Shown: positions 11,155 to 22,974, numbered from the stretch's first letter. The stretch: DNA of 64,000 nt from Carnegiea gigantea (GCA_029747015.1 JAKOGI010000336.1:480001-544000); one strand, 5' to 3'. The notes: generated by a model from the letters alone, not told the origin. Translations and numbers: made by a program.

Positions 11155-11530
11155 TGAATTATTTTGCTGCATAACGCCATCTTGTACTAGGCCTATTTGG
11201 CTTACTATTTTTGTTCTTTGTATTTCAGGTTCATCTAAAAAGGGCTACAAGTGTTGGGAGAGATCACACATAAAAGATATAGGCTTACCATTTACAGTGA
11301 TAATTATTTTTATAACATATGAATTACATTAATAGCTCTATCGAACTGTCTGATCTGAATAAAATGATTAGTTCCTTATGGCCTCTTTTCTTATTACAAC
11401 CAATGTTACTGTTTCTAGTATGAGCCTTGTGTCGCCCCTTAGGGGACACGGTGTAGCGCGTCTGACTTTTAAGCTTCTGCATAAAAAGATATTTCTAAAA
11501 GTAATTCTCCGAAAATGTAGGGGCGTTACA
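11155..11530 (+). repeat. LTR-like direct repeat, copy 2 (end of a 3' LTR)
   Basis: Same-orientation partner of 7617-7948. It ends GGGGCGTTACA, the same terminus as the Tekay LTRs at 52484 and 60776, which suggests a chromovirus-type LTR. It contains the 44-bp segment (with the word GACACGGTG) that copy 1 lacks. It runs straight into the primer site of an oppositely oriented LTR. Confidence 0.65.
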
Positions 11531-11534
11531 CAAA

Positions 11535-11552
11535 CCTATGGTTCTGATACCA
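11535..11552 (-). other. Primer-binding site on the minus strand
   Basis: The minus strand reads TGGTATCAGAACCATAGG, a good match to the tRNA-Met-type site. It sits 5 bp after the LTR end (GGAGTGTTACA, minus strand) that lies to its right. The internal region that should follow to its left is absent and replaced by the LTR end at 11530. Confidence 0.7.
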
Positions 11553-11557
11553 CCAAA

Positions 11558-12064
11558 TGTAACACTCCTCCCTCCTTATAGGAATGTCACATTCCCAAGG
11601 CTTCCTGAAGAAGGCCCCAAGGCTAGAAAGTGTTATTCAGTAAGTTATAAAATGTGAACTTAAGGTATGATCTAAGTGTGTTGAATTGAAATTGCTACAG
11701 TTCCTCATGTAAATGCAATAAATAAAAGGGCTCAAACTAGAGCTAATTGCACTTGAAAGACTTAATGTAATAAAACTTAGCAAACTAAGTCAACACCTTA
11801 GATCACACACCTCAGTCACTTAAGTTCAAGTCTTTATACAATTGGCTAAAAGTTCATAAGATATAACTATAGATAATGTAGCCACTACATGCTTACAAGT
11901 ATTGCAACGTGTTTATTTATTTTTAAGCAGTAACATAGTAGCACTGACAGTCCCACAGGATGCTTGTGGTCTTAACTGGAGCTAGCTATAAGTAAGCCAC
12001 TTAAAACTACTTTGTTACTTGTTAGTCTTAACCAAGCAAAGGAAATAAAGAATGGGCGAGCTAC
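11558..12064 (-). repeat. LTR fragment of a minus-strand element
   Basis: On the minus strand this ends GGAGTGTTACA followed by the primer site, so it is the 3' part of a 5' LTR. Its outer end is lost where the family-C LTR begins at 12065. No coding content. Confidence 0.55.
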
Positions 12065-13259
12065 TGATGAGTGTCATATTTGTATAGGATTTTATGAGTT
12101 TTGCGAGTCATTTTATAGATTTTGACTTTGTGAGCCATGTTATGTGAGTAGAATGTTGATTATTAGGCCTTGTGGATCAAAGAAGGTAGCAAAAGAGGCC
12201 CAATGACACATTACAGGGACATACTGTCGCCATTATCATGGTCCAAGAGCATCGAGGAAGAAGCAGCAAGGCAAACAAGAGAGCATGACCCATTCATTAG
12301 GTACAATGGTCTGTGACGGGCACCACGGTTAGATCATGGTGGCCCCCTTCCCTCGAGCCTGCTAGTTTTCTTCGCAGTTGTCCGACTTCCTGTTATTTTG
12401 ATGTTTGGCAGATGCGTTTTCCGCAATAAAAACCTATTTTTAGCCATCATTCATAATTCCATTCAATCCACTTTCACATTCACCATGTAGATTAGGATTT
12501 ACGGACAGAGAGCGAATTGAAGTGGAGTTCTTGAGAGGATTCCATGTCGGGTTTGCAATCAACATATTCAAGCACAATCTTTGGGTGAGCGTTTATCTTC
12601 TCTTCTCTTTTCTTCTCTTTTATCTTCTCATTTTAGGATTTATGTTTTGTAATTTAGATTAGCTTTTATTGTTTAATCTTGGATTTCTTCAAATACTTGT
12701 TAATTTTTCCACTCTTATGTTGATGTCTTTGGTGTTTGAAATCTATTGAGCCATTTTATTGATTCCTAGAGGTTTAATGCTTTGTGAGAAATATAATCAC
12801 TTTCTTGCATGTTTTGGGTATTGGGTGAAGTACTAGAAAGTGAAATTTGATACTTAAACCATAGGAGTTGCCCTGATTGTGTGGAGCCTTGAAAAAGTCA
12901 CACCAATTTAGAAATCGTAAATTTGATAATCGCATGCTTAATGAGCCCAAACAAATCAAGAGCCCTTGATAAATGGTAATTAGTTAGATTTAGGTATTTC
13001 ACTTCATCTTAAAAGAGGGTTGTGATACTTTGGATTTAGTTTAAAAGAACCGATTGAGGAAAAGGTACTTGATTGACACATAGATTGAGAGATCGTTTAT
13101 GTTGTTTAAATCATTGATTATTTATCCATTAGATCGTATAGTAGAATAATTTAATTTCATTGTCAAATTATGAGGGAATATAACCCGATAGATTGACCTA
13201 GTCCTTCTATAAGACCACCATAATTTACTACAACTCCAATGGGCGGTTGTGGCCTTATA
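12065..13259 (+). repeat. 5' LTR of family-C element C1
   Basis: It begins TGATGAGTGTCATATTTG, aligning with the LTR starts at 15149, 45504 (minus), 49921 (minus) and 62294. It ends GGCCTTATA, matching GGCCCTATCA in other copies. It contains a TATA-like CAATAAAAACC near 12423, palindromic CCATGG/CCACGG-type boxes at 12305-12345, and the conserved block GTGAAGTACT near 12826. Length is 1195 bp against 1321-1361 for other copies. Confidence 0.8.
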
Positions 13260-13266
13260 ATATTTT

Positions 13267-13284
13267 TGGAGCCATTGCCGAGGA
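13267..13284 (+). other. Primer-binding site of C1 (Athila type)
   Basis: TGGAGCCATTGCCGAGGA lies 7 bp after the LTR end. It corresponds to TGGCGCCGTTGCCAGGGA of Athila copy A2 and TGGTGCCATTGCCAGGGA of family-C copy C2. This ties family C to the Athila lineage. Confidence 0.75.
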
Positions 13285-13395
13285 TAACTGCTAAATATTA
13301 GGTTTTTCTCAAGAGGTTGGACTAAGAATTTTGTTTTTCTTTAAAAAGAAAAACAAAAAAAATTAAAAAGTTAAAAAAAATGTTAAGAAAAAACA

Positions 13396-14452
13396 ATGGC
13401 AATTTTTCATTTTTTCCAATTCGAGCATGAATTATTTTAGAGTATTTGAACCATTTCAATGCTTTTCTTGCTCAAAGTGGTTATTGTGAGGGTCAATTGA
13501 AATTTTGGACATTGTTAATGAGGTTGTGTAGTGAAACTCATACTCTTTTAGAATAGTGGAGTTTTCTTGCCAAAAGTGTTGACGAGCCATGGTATTTGCT
13601 TGAGTAGATCTCTTGCGATTCATTTGAGTTTGAGAAGACTAATCGTGTGTCTGGATATTCATTTTCTAATCCGTGTGCATTCTATGCTAGATCTTTGTAT
13701 GTCCCTTTTTGGTGTGACATGCATAATTCTTTTAACCATCGCATAAATGTATGCCCTTACTGTGCATGCTATGCTTAACCTGACTTTGCATTACCCGTGG
13801 ATAATAGTCATGTTTTCTTGACCTTATATGATTCATCGTTTCCTTTAATTTAGTGCACGTGGCTTGAGGTAGGTGAACCTTTTGGGTTTATTGTTAAGTT
13901 TGGTGTTGTTGATGTATGTTTTGAATCAAAAGATACTTTTGATACGGTGCATGGTCTAGTTTGGACTCCATTAGAGGGGTAATGTGATGTGTTTATACAT
14001 AAGGAGTCTCCTGTTCTACCCAATTCCCTTGTTAATTCACATGCCTCCCTCTTTGTTGACTACCCCTCTCAGTCCCTCGAACATTATCTTGATGAGCCCA
14101 TTCATAATCCTATAATTTGTGATGCTAATTTTGATTTGGGTTATGAGGATAACATGTTTAACGTGCTTGGTGGGAATGTTAATAATTTTGTGTCCATAGG
14201 TTACTTTCGTAGGTATAATGCATCCCTTGACCATATTGCATATACCTAGTGGATGGTCCTAGAAACATCATTTGGAATACCTTTTTGGATTTCTCTTTCG
14301 ATTTTCCTGTGGCATTTTGTGTGGTGAAGAGAGCACTGTCTTTCTTCATTGAGATTATCTTTATACTCTCTTACTACCATGCTTGTGAATCCCATGTTGT
14401 AGAGTTCAATAAGCTTTTATGTGCATTGATATTGTCTACTATGATAAGCTGA
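13396..14452 (+). pseudogene. Gag-like ORF of family C (copy C1), unrecognised family
   Basis: The start is the ATG at 13396-13398, which has an aligned ATG in C2. Conserved blocks shared with C2 include NAFLAQ, PWYLLE, SFEFE, GYSFSNPCAFYARS, FALPVDN, GEPFGF, VCFESKDTFDTVH, DANFDLGYEDNMFNVLGGNV and EFNKLLCAL. A zinc-knuckle position (13713-13754) reads C-X2-H-X4-H-X4-C, the second Cys being His. In C2 that Cys is present and the first is lost, so the ancestor probably had CX2CX4HX4C. A hydrophobic segment (about 14340-14380) precedes the C terminus. Several frameshifts and stops are present. The knuckle and the position right after the primer site suggest a nucleic-acid-binding, Gag-like protein. 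I could not assign it to a named family. Confidence 0.65.
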
Positions 14453-15148
14453 ATCTTAAGTTGCGATAGAGTCGTTGATGCTTCATTTGCGCTATTTACA
14501 AGCAAGCTTGTGCATCCAACACCCAGCCTGGTCAGATTGTTCTCTTTTTTCCCCCCTTCCCTTCTCTTAATTTATTTCCTTTAAGTAATACTTTATCTAA
14601 GCATGGGGGAATGGTAGTTTCATGTTTTCCATTTTATTTTTTTTAAGTTTGCATACATATTAAGGCGTGTAGTTTTAGGTTTCTTTTTGCTTGCTCTAGT
14701 GTGCTGCATTTTAAGCTTGTGTTTTTCTTGTATTGCTCCTTATCTTGATTGAGAACTATGTTAGCCCCTTGGAGTCTTTAGCACCAATGTTGGTACATGA
14801 TAGTCATTTCATGAGCTAATTGAGACTTTGGTAGAATCTCATGAGACTTTGACCCTTCTTTGGACTAATTCGTCATATTAGTCTTATATTCTTATATGTG
14901 TGCAATTCTTCCATGTTGCATCTCTAAAACTTGCCTAGACTTTTGTTCAAAATCATATTCACATGTGTATATTTGATGATATGATGTAGGCATTTGTTTG
15001 CTTTTTAACATTTTAGCCACATAGCCACATAGCCAAATAGCCTACCCTTGTGATACATGTTTATCCCCTTTGCTAACCCCTTCGAGCTCATATCCGTCAT
15101 GGTTGTGAATCCTTCATATACACCTATGGCCATATATATATTCTTACA
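14453..15148 (+). other. 3' internal non-coding region of C1
   Basis: No gene. It holds an internal purine tract (AAGCATGGGGGAA near 14602), conserved in C2 near 47215. The following part aligns with the 3' non-coding region of Athila A2 (28610-28860), for example the words GTCTTATATT / GTCTCATATT and CACATAGCC / TACATAG. It is interrupted at 15149 by a solo LTR. Confidence 0.65.
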
Positions 15149-16481
15149 TAATGAATGTCACATTTTCTTAGGATTTTATGAGTGTTTGGGAGTTATTTTA
15201 GGACATTAGCATATTACTTGCATGACTTATGCCTTTATTTCTAGCATTATGCTTGGTTCTGCTTGTTTTGTGGGTGCTTGTAGATAATGACTCTATGAGC
15301 CAAGTTGTTTGACTAGAATGATGATTTTAAGGCCTCATAGATCAAATAAGGTAGCAAAAGAGGCTTAAAGACATCCAATATGGACAAACTGTGGCCAGAA
15401 CCACAGTCTAGGACGATCGAAGAGAAGCAGCTAAAGGAACAAAGACTGGCCAACTAGGCCAGTGGGCACCATGGTTTGGCTGTGGTGGGAGCCATGGTTG
15501 ATGGTGGGCCCCACAGTCAGGCCGTGCTGGTCCCTCTCACTTGAGACGGCTTGATTTCTTTGCAGCTTTTCAAGTTCCAAGTGTTTTGGGACGTTTGGAG
15601 CCTTCATTTCTACAATAAAAGTTGGTTTTGACTGCTTCTCTAACATCCTCATTCCATGCCACCATAATTAACAATACGGTTAGGATTTGGGCTTCATTAG
15701 AGAGACTTGACCGCAAGTTGGAAGGGAAGATTTACAAGGATTTCGGATAGGGTTTGCATCTACCTAATATAAACACACATCGGCTGAGCAATTCCTCTCC
15801 GTTGTCCTCTCTTTTCTCTTTATATTTTCATGCTTTTTCAATTTAGTATTGTTGTTTATATTAAATTTTAAATTGTTAATCTTAAAATTGGGTTGAGTTC
15901 TCGTGATTGAAACTATTCTTATTTTGATCTAAAAGTGCTTTGGATTTGTTGGGTTAATTCCATTCAATGTTAGGTATTGAATTACTGGTGGGAAAGTTAA
16001 TCAACTTCTTGCATGTTTTAGACATTTGGTGAAGGACTGAAAGGTGAAATTGAATGTGGGAAAATTAAGATTCGACTTAAGTGTGGGATCTTGAGAAAGA
16101 CTCATCATTTAAGCAACCCCTAAGAATTAATAATCATGGTCTTAATGATCTTTGATTAATCAAAAACCCTTAAGAAATGGTAGTTGATTAGATTTAAGAA
16201 TATCATTCCACCTTGAAAGAGGGGTTTGAAAATTCGATTATCGATTTTGGAATCACCCATCTAAAGAAAGGCGCTAGATTAGTTTTTGAGTTGGAAAATT
16301 GCTTGATTTGATTAAATCTTTGAATTTTTTATCTAATAGGTTAGATAAGTAACATAATTTAATTTCATTCACAAATTTGGATTCACTTAGCCTATCTTAA
16401 GGGAATATAACCCAGTAGCTTAGCCTAGTATGAGATTGCCCTTTATTTGCTATAACATCGCCATGTACTTGCGGCCTATTA
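15149..16481 (+). repeat. Family-C solo LTR (C4) nested in C1
   Basis: It starts TAATGAATGTCACATTTT (first G decayed to A) and ends GCGGCCTATTA; 1333 bp. It could be mistaken for the 3' LTR of C1. However, C1 internal sequence resumes straight after it, co-linear with C2 internal sequence (16482-17150 against 46510-45880, reverse). It is therefore an inserted solo LTR. A TATA-like CAATAAAAG lies near 15613, palindromic boxes at 15380-15530, and GTGAAGGACTGAAAGG near 16031. A clean target duplication is not visible. Confidence 0.7.
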
Positions 16482-17150
16482 CCTTTAACCTAAGTCTATG
16501 CAACATCACTTCATCTATGTAGTGGATAGTTTTGGGGCTAATTGAGTTCAAAGCAGCTGGTATGTTAGTTTGTTGGGGGATTGATAACATTGAGCATTTG
16601 ATTTCGTTCCCCTCTTGTTTAGGTTGTACATATATGAATTAGGTTGTGGGCTGATAGTTAGAGATCATATGGCTTTCGATAATTAAGATAGTCATTTCAT
16701 TTCCTAAAAAAAGAAAGAAAAAGAAAAATCATGTTGAAAAAAAAGAGAGAAAAGAAAGGAAAAAAAAAGGAAAAAAAAAAGAATAAGTGATTGGAATTGG
16801 ATACATAAATAACTTGAGCGCCTATCTTTGTGACTTACTTCCTATTTAACTCGTAGGGGATATTCATTGCATTGTTGGGATTTATAGTGTTGGTGAACTT
16901 CTTGGTTAACTGATGCTTTGATTGGTTGCTCACTAGTAACTTGGTTAAGTAGCTCTACATTGCTCAAATTCATTTATCCACTCTTTTCCCTTAACCCTGT
17001 TAGCCCATGTTACAACCCAAGTAAAGTCTTCTTGATTGTTATTTGTACATTGTATTTATAGTGATGGTAAATTTGACAATCCTGGCAAGCATATAATAAT
17101 TTGCATTTTTAGAATGAGTCTTGAGTGAACTCATGCTATATTTCACACAA
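16482..17150 (+). other. C1 internal region resumed, truncated at its 3' end
   Basis: It aligns with C2 internal sequence in reverse orientation. The shared content includes the A/G-rich block at 16705-16785, the stretch CACTC-TTTCCCTTAACCC near 16980, and GAGTCTTGAGTGAAC near 17123. Homology stops at about 17150, before the expected hairpin motif, PPT and 3' LTR, so C1 is truncated. No coding. Confidence 0.65.
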
Positions 17151-19377
17151 CAAACATTAAGGCTTATGCCACTCAGTTTACCTGTTTAGCTTTAGATCAA
17201 ACTTCCCGACCACCTGCGAGGTGTGCACCTGTCTCAAAAATCACCTTAGATGTCTATAAGGGTTCCACTTCCAGAGAATAACCAGTAAAGCAGTTTTAGC
17301 TCAGACTTCCCAATCACCGGTGAGTGGGTCTGGTTAAAAATAAAGGACGAATGAGGTTAGGAGTTTTGGTATTAACAACTTAGAATTGGCTATGATGGTA
17401 TTGAGGGTTAAGCTTGACTCAAGGTTAGGGATGCAAGTCTAATGAGTGGACTCTAAGCTAGACTATGCTAACTGGCCTTCCTTGTCTACCTAAGGAACTA
17501 ATCTACATGGGATAATTAGGGTTGTGCTAAAATGGCTCGGATGGATAGGGTCTTACGGTGATTATGAAGTGTCCTATGTTAGGCTGACACTTATGTAGAG
17601 GGGCTTCTGCAATGTGGTCTAGTGAGATGTATGCAAGATGACTAGTGTATGCAAGATGGATCATAGACTATAAATGCATGGCCTGCAACGGATGCTAATG
17701 TAATCATGAATTGGCCCTAGATAGATTAGGACACAAATCTAAGTGACCTATGATGGATCCATAGTCGGCTAACTATTAACGAGTAATACACATATACTGG
17801 ACTATCGTAGATGGATGTGATGCAAATTGGACTAACATGTGATTAAAGAGCTATCTTAAATGTACACATGGACTATGATAAGATGTGCATGATATGCTTT
17901 TTTGTAATTTACATGGCCTAAAGTGGCATCACGAATTTTCAGTTTGGAGTCAAAAGATGAGGTCATTGTAAGAATCAGACCTAGCCTGTGGCACCCAAGG
18001 GTCTCTCGCCTGGAATAGTTTTATATAATTTTTGTAGTGCTCTTCTTGCTTTTTCTTATTTTTTGTATGATTTATTTTTTAAAAAAATTATTTTTTGTTT
18101 ATGGAACTGTATACACAAAGTCCACTAGAAGACATACTATGAATGCATGATTTTTATCGTGGATTTAACCAAAAACAATATGGCTTTTTGCAATGAAATA
18201 ACAATTCGAACTAGTACCTACTAAGAGCAACGAACAAAAAGTAAGCGTTGAAAGACACGTTAGACACAAACTAACACTATCCCTCCATCCACTACACCAA
18301 AGAATTCAACCATCGACCACAGACAGTCATATTGCATAGCATGGGAGAGGGCACAATTGGCAGTAGGAGGTTAATTATCCGCAATAAGGAAAGAAGATTT
18401 ATCTAAGCAGCAATAATAGTTTGACCTAGAAGTAGCTTCAATTTTTGTGGCAGAAGTAATGATGATAAGAAAAGGGATTCAATCAGTAATTGAAGTGAGA
18501 TTTACGAAGACTCACATTATAGGAGAAAATAGCATAATCATATAGGCAATGCAAGCACATATCAAGCAACCTAGGAAGTATAAGTACTGATACAAGACAC
18601 ACTTATTTTCAACTAAGTACTCACATTATGATTATTCATGCTTTTATGCAGGCCAATTGTGTAACTAGTTGGTTGGTGACATATTAACTTTGTGTTCAGT
18701 CCACAATACTGTGGAATTTATTATGCACAAGAACCTTCTTTCTATCCAATATTAGGACAACACGAGAAAAATTAGTCAAAGAAAGGCTGCTTTAATTATA
18801 TTATAAATCTTTCATTAACCCAAAAAAAAAAAAAACAATGCAAGAAAACTCAAAAGTCCAAACTAATCTCCCTCGGTGGCTAATCCATTATCATCTTTTA
18901 TAAACAATTGTTAGCTAAGCTGAGACCCTAATGATGAAGAGGTGATGTAAACTACGTGATAGGACTTGAGTTAGGATAATGGATCGTGATGATTTGATGA
19001 ATCACACAACTTAGCATAAAATCATGTGAAATAATATGTCATTATTCATTCATAGTATATGTCACTCAGATCCAATTGTTTCACTTTGTTATTTTTTTTC
19101 CTCCAAACACAAAATTTGCAAAAATACGCTCCACCAACTTCATTCACCTTCTCATTTAGCAGCACCGACGGCTGTCATGATGTCGTTGCCCATTCCAATG
19201 CTCTCTGTTTAACCCATTTGCATTTCTTTCTTAGTATCTTTTTATTTACCTCTAAGCCTAGGGTTTTAGCTGGCTTTTTCTCCCAGTAAAATCACCTTTC
19301 AGCAATTATACATCTCCTTGTCCAGCAGAGGAGCTAGAGCATTGCTCCGAAGAGTTTGATTCAAATTCAGGTTCTGG
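17151..19377. other. No gene recognised; possible LTR fragments
   Basis: Around 17200-17340 two related 40-bp stretches occur (CTTCCCGACCACC and CTTCCCAATCACC, each followed by GGTG-type words). They resemble the CCCGATCGGCTTGG...GTACACCTATC block in the Tekay LTRs, so this may be a decayed LTR piece. The open frame at 19059-19289 has no recognisable family or codon support. Nothing else is seen in either strand. Confidence 0.35.
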
Positions 19378-20613
19378 TGATAAATGCTTTGAGTACACTT
19401 CGTTTAGGGGTCATTTGGTGGCATTTTTAGGGAGAACTATGAACTTCATGCTATAATCTACATTCTTATTCCCGTTTTACGCTTGGCTATGATCCTTTTC
19501 CGTATTTTGTAGATTTTTGGACATTTTTTCCCTTACTTTGACCCCAATTGAGTATGTTTTGACTCATCGCAGATGTCCCCAGCCACTATCCCCATAGAGA
19601 AGAAAGAAGAGCCAAAGAATTTTGGCACAAAGCCAAACACGGGTGCTCCGTGGTGAGCTTGAAACTACTTGCCTCTTTGCCTTCCTTCATCTTATGGCCG
19701 AGGACGACCGAGTTCTGGCTTAAATAGGGTTTTTCGACTGCAAAAGTAAGAGAGTCAAGACATCTAGCAGTCACTTTTATCACACTTCTATCATTAGTTT
19801 TAGGATTTTCAACTTTTCTTAAGAGTAACAGGGAATTAGAGTAGAAGACTAGCACTTGAAGGCTTGGAGATTGGGAAGGCATTGAATACCACCATAGTTG
19901 CTAAGCTTTCTTTCCCTTCTAATCTTTTCTTAAACTCTTGTTCAGATGTTGTTAATTTCAGTTATGTGTGAGTAGTTTTACTTAATTTAGGAACTTGTTA
20001 GCGAAAGTATTGATATTAGATCTCTAATTTTCAATATTTGTGCTTTATCAAAATTGGTTTGATTAAATTCTAGCTTGTAGATGAATTGTTTTAAGTAAAA
20101 TTTGGCCACATTTGCTTTCATATACTAGGTAGTTGAGTGAAGTACTGAAAGGAGAAACTCATTATTAGAACAAGAAGTTAGAACTTAATTTAACGATTCT
20201 TGAAAGAGAGTTATTTATTGAGAGGAAATCCTAGCAGTTAAAAATCTATAACCAAGACTAAAACAAAGGATATTTGAAAGAATGCCAAATGAATTTTTTA
20301 GTTTAGGCAATTCAGTTTGTTTCAAAAGAAAAGATTGAATTCTTAGTTTGATTGCACTCCTTTGAATCACCCAACTCTATGTAACTTGCATATTCAAATC
20401 CAACGATCCAACTGTTTACTAAGTGAAACAATTCCCTAGATGCTTTTAATTTGATTGAATTTCTCGAAAGTTAAATAGCGATAGTTGGTATAACCTATGG
20501 AAATTTGGTTCTTAGCCTTTTATAATCAGTTAAAACTCAATAGATTACATTTGGTCCTTGTGAGAATGATATTAAAACTACACTACAACACCCGTTTGCT
20601 TGCGGTAGTGTCA
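19378..20613 (+). repeat. 5' LTR of Athila element A2
   Basis: It begins TGATAAATGC and ends GTAGTGTCA, 1236 bp, seven bases before the primer site. It is homologous to 29942-30964 (3' LTR, truncated) and to 5508-6742 (A1, inverted). A TATA-like CTTAAATAGGG lies at 19719-19729 and recurs in the 3' LTR near 30304. The block GTGAAGTACTGAAAGG lies near 20137. Confidence 0.9.
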
Positions 20614-20619
20614 AATTTT

Positions 20620-20637
20620 TGGCGCCGTTGCCAGGGA
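20620..20637 (+). other. Primer-binding site of A2 (tRNA-Asp type)
   Basis: TGGCGCCGTTGCCAGGGA is the standard Athila-lineage primer site, described as complementary to tRNA-Asp. It is nearly intact here. 20638-20883 is leader. Confidence 0.85.
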
Positions 20638-20883
20638 CCAGTTTGTAGATATTGAGTTCGCCTATTTAGATTGATGAAGTATTTTTCAGTTTTTCTTTTT
20701 CATTGTATTTTCTTGATTAGTGTTGGTAGTGTTTTGTGGTGATCTTTGCAGGATCTCTCCACTTATATGCGAAGTTCCTTTCCATTTGACTTTGATCCAA
20801 AAATAGAAAGGACTTTTCACTCTAAGCAAAAGAAGTTGAAGTTAGAGGAGCAAAGAGACAAAACTCAAGGAGCCTCTTCAACG

Positions 20884-22325
20884 ATGGCGGTAAGAGGAGA
20901 TAACTAGAGATGGATGCTTTGGGCTTTCGTCACCCAGGGGCCCAAGGCATTGCCTCTAGTATTTCTCAACCCAACATGGAAGCCCACAACTTTGAGCTTG
21001 AGGCCGGCTATTAGTTCTATGGTGCAACAATCCGAATTCGGAGGCACACCGCTAAAAGATCCCAACTTACACCTCTCGGTATTCTTAGAGGTGTGCAACA
21101 CATTGAAGCTTAACGGTGTTTCCACATATGCTATACAATTGCGGTTATTTCCCTTTTCACTTAGGGACAAGCGAGAGCATGGCTACATTCTCTGCCTTCT
21201 GAATACATCACACTATAGGATGAGCTCACTAAGGTTTCTCTTGTTAAATTCTTTCCTTCTAGTAAGACGGCAAGTTTAAGAAACCAAATCACCACTTTCA
21301 GTCGAAGGGCGGATGAATCGCTACATGAAGTCTGGGGGCGTTTTAAGGACCTATTAAGGCTATGTCCACATCATGGCTTTCAATGGAGGATGTTAGTACA
21401 AGCCTTCTATAATGAAGTCACTAAATCGGTCCTGTCTACTATACACGCAGTGGCAAGTGGCACACTTATGAATAACACTAAAGATGAGGCTTACAACCTT
21501 ATTGACGAGATGGTGCTAAATAACTTTGAATGGTCCAATGAGAGAAGTCAGCCGAAGAGGGTTGAAAGTAAGTTAGAACTTGATGCTATCTTTGTGCTTT
21601 CCGCAAAAGTAGATGCCATGTCTTAAAGTTTAGAACGATTGAATGTTAATTCTATTAGTTCACTTACCCCTTCCCCATCATGTTAAATCTATAGGTCTGT
21701 TGATCAATTGACTGTGAATTGTCAAGTTGAGAGTCTATTTGCTCAAGATGCTAGTGACTCAGTCAACTAAGTCAACAAACTCAGTCCTAGACCAACCAAT
21801 GACCCATTCTCTAACACCTATAATTCTGGTTAGATGAATCACCTCAACATTTGCTATAGGTTTAACACCCCTCTATACCTCAAATGAATTTTAAACTACC
21901 CCGTGGATTTCAAAGACCAACTTTACTCAACAAGTTCCTCAAAAATCCAATTTAAAGACTACGATGGAGAGTATGCAATTAGTGTAGCAAAAGCAAGATG
22001 AGTATATTAAGCAATTAGCCTCTAAGGTTGATGTGCTTACTACTCATAATAAGATGTTAGAAGCTCAAATTGCTTAACAAGCTACCTCCTAATCTATACC
22101 CCTGGGAAGATGGCCTAGTAAGAACAAAGTTAGCCCTGGCAAGCAATGTAATGCCATAATTTTAAGAGGGAGCAAGAAACTTGAGGGAGCTAAGGGGGTT
22201 GACCAAGATGCGCATTTGCATGATGGAAATGATGAGGTTATTGAGAAGCATGTGTCTACTTCTTCTAATGATATCATAGGTGATGATGCCCGCAATTCTA
22301 ATAAGGTTCCTAATAACTGCAAGTA
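20884..22325 (+). pseudogene. Athila Gag remnant (A2)
   Basis: The ATG at 20884 (MAVRGDN, then a TAG) is preceded by leader and matches the A1 start. Conserved Gag blocks are GGTPLKDPNLHLSVFLEVCN, LRLFPFSLRDK, (after a frameshift near 21270) WGRFKDLLRLCPHHGF, MLVQAFYNEVTKS, GTLMNNTKDEAYNLI and LNNFEWSNERSQ. The zinc-knuckle region near 21683 reads C, stop, I, Y where CEIC is expected, then Q for the His; the last Cys remains. From 21800 to 22325 the linker toward the protease has many stops. Gag builds the virus-like particle; this copy cannot. Confidence 0.85.
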
Positions 22326-22329
22326 AATT

Positions 22330-22967
22330 TCCCTAAGACCTTGTGTTCCACCTTTGCCATTCCCCCGAAGTATGGCTAAGGCTAAACTTAACCAACAATT
22401 TGGGAAGTTTTTAAAGGTCTTTCAGAAACTGTACATTTACTTTCCATTCACCGATGGCTTGTCACAAATGCCTTCTTATGCTGAGTTTTTGAAAGAGATT
22501 TTGTCTAATAAAAGAAAGCTAGAAAAGCATAAAACAGTGGCATTGACTGAAAAGTGTAGTGCCACGATTCAAAATAAGCTCCCTGCTAAGCTTAAGGATC
22601 TCGGTAGCTTTTCCATTTCTTATCTGATAGGGAATGTGTTAATAGATCGTGCCTTGTGTGACTTGGGATCCAGTGTAAGTTTAATGCCCTTCTCTCTCTA
22701 CAAAAAGCTAGACCTAGGAGAAATGAGGCCCACCACCATCTCTTTACAATTGTGGACCTTTTTGTAAAGTACTGCATGTGTATTTTAACGGCTGTACCCG
22801 TTAAGGTAGGAGATTTATATGTGGCCATAGATTTTGTCATCCTTAAAATGGAAGAGGATACGCATGCCCTCATTATTCTTGTGAGGCTATTCTTGGCCAC
22901 TGCTGGGTGCCATATAGATGTAAAAAACAGTAAGCTATCTTTTGATGTGGAACATGAACATGTGTAA
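22330..22967 (+). pseudogene. Athila aspartic protease region (A2)
   Basis: The PR region is preceded by the lineage-typical stretch FGKFLKVFQKLYI...QMPSYAEFLKEILSNKR and EKCSATIQNKLPAKLKDLGS. The active-site segment is ALCDLGSSVSLMPFSLYKKL, with the DLG form usual for Athila. A one-base insertion near 22752 shifts the frame, which resumes with VKVGDLYVAIDFVIL and RLFLATAGCHIDVKN (flap and C-terminal PR motifs). PR would cleave the Gag-Pol polyprotein. The ORFs are long, so decay is moderate here. Confidence 0.85.
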
Positions 22968-22974
22968 CTTTACC

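Noticed and set aside
12065..16481. Complete family-C element with two LTRs
   Set aside because: No target duplication, no PPT before 15149, and internal sequence resumes after 16481, so the right-hand LTR is a separate insertion.
19059..19289. 76-codon ORF upstream of the Athila LTR as a possible host exon
   Set aside because: No recognisable domain or splice context; low-complexity Phe/Leu content from T-rich DNA.
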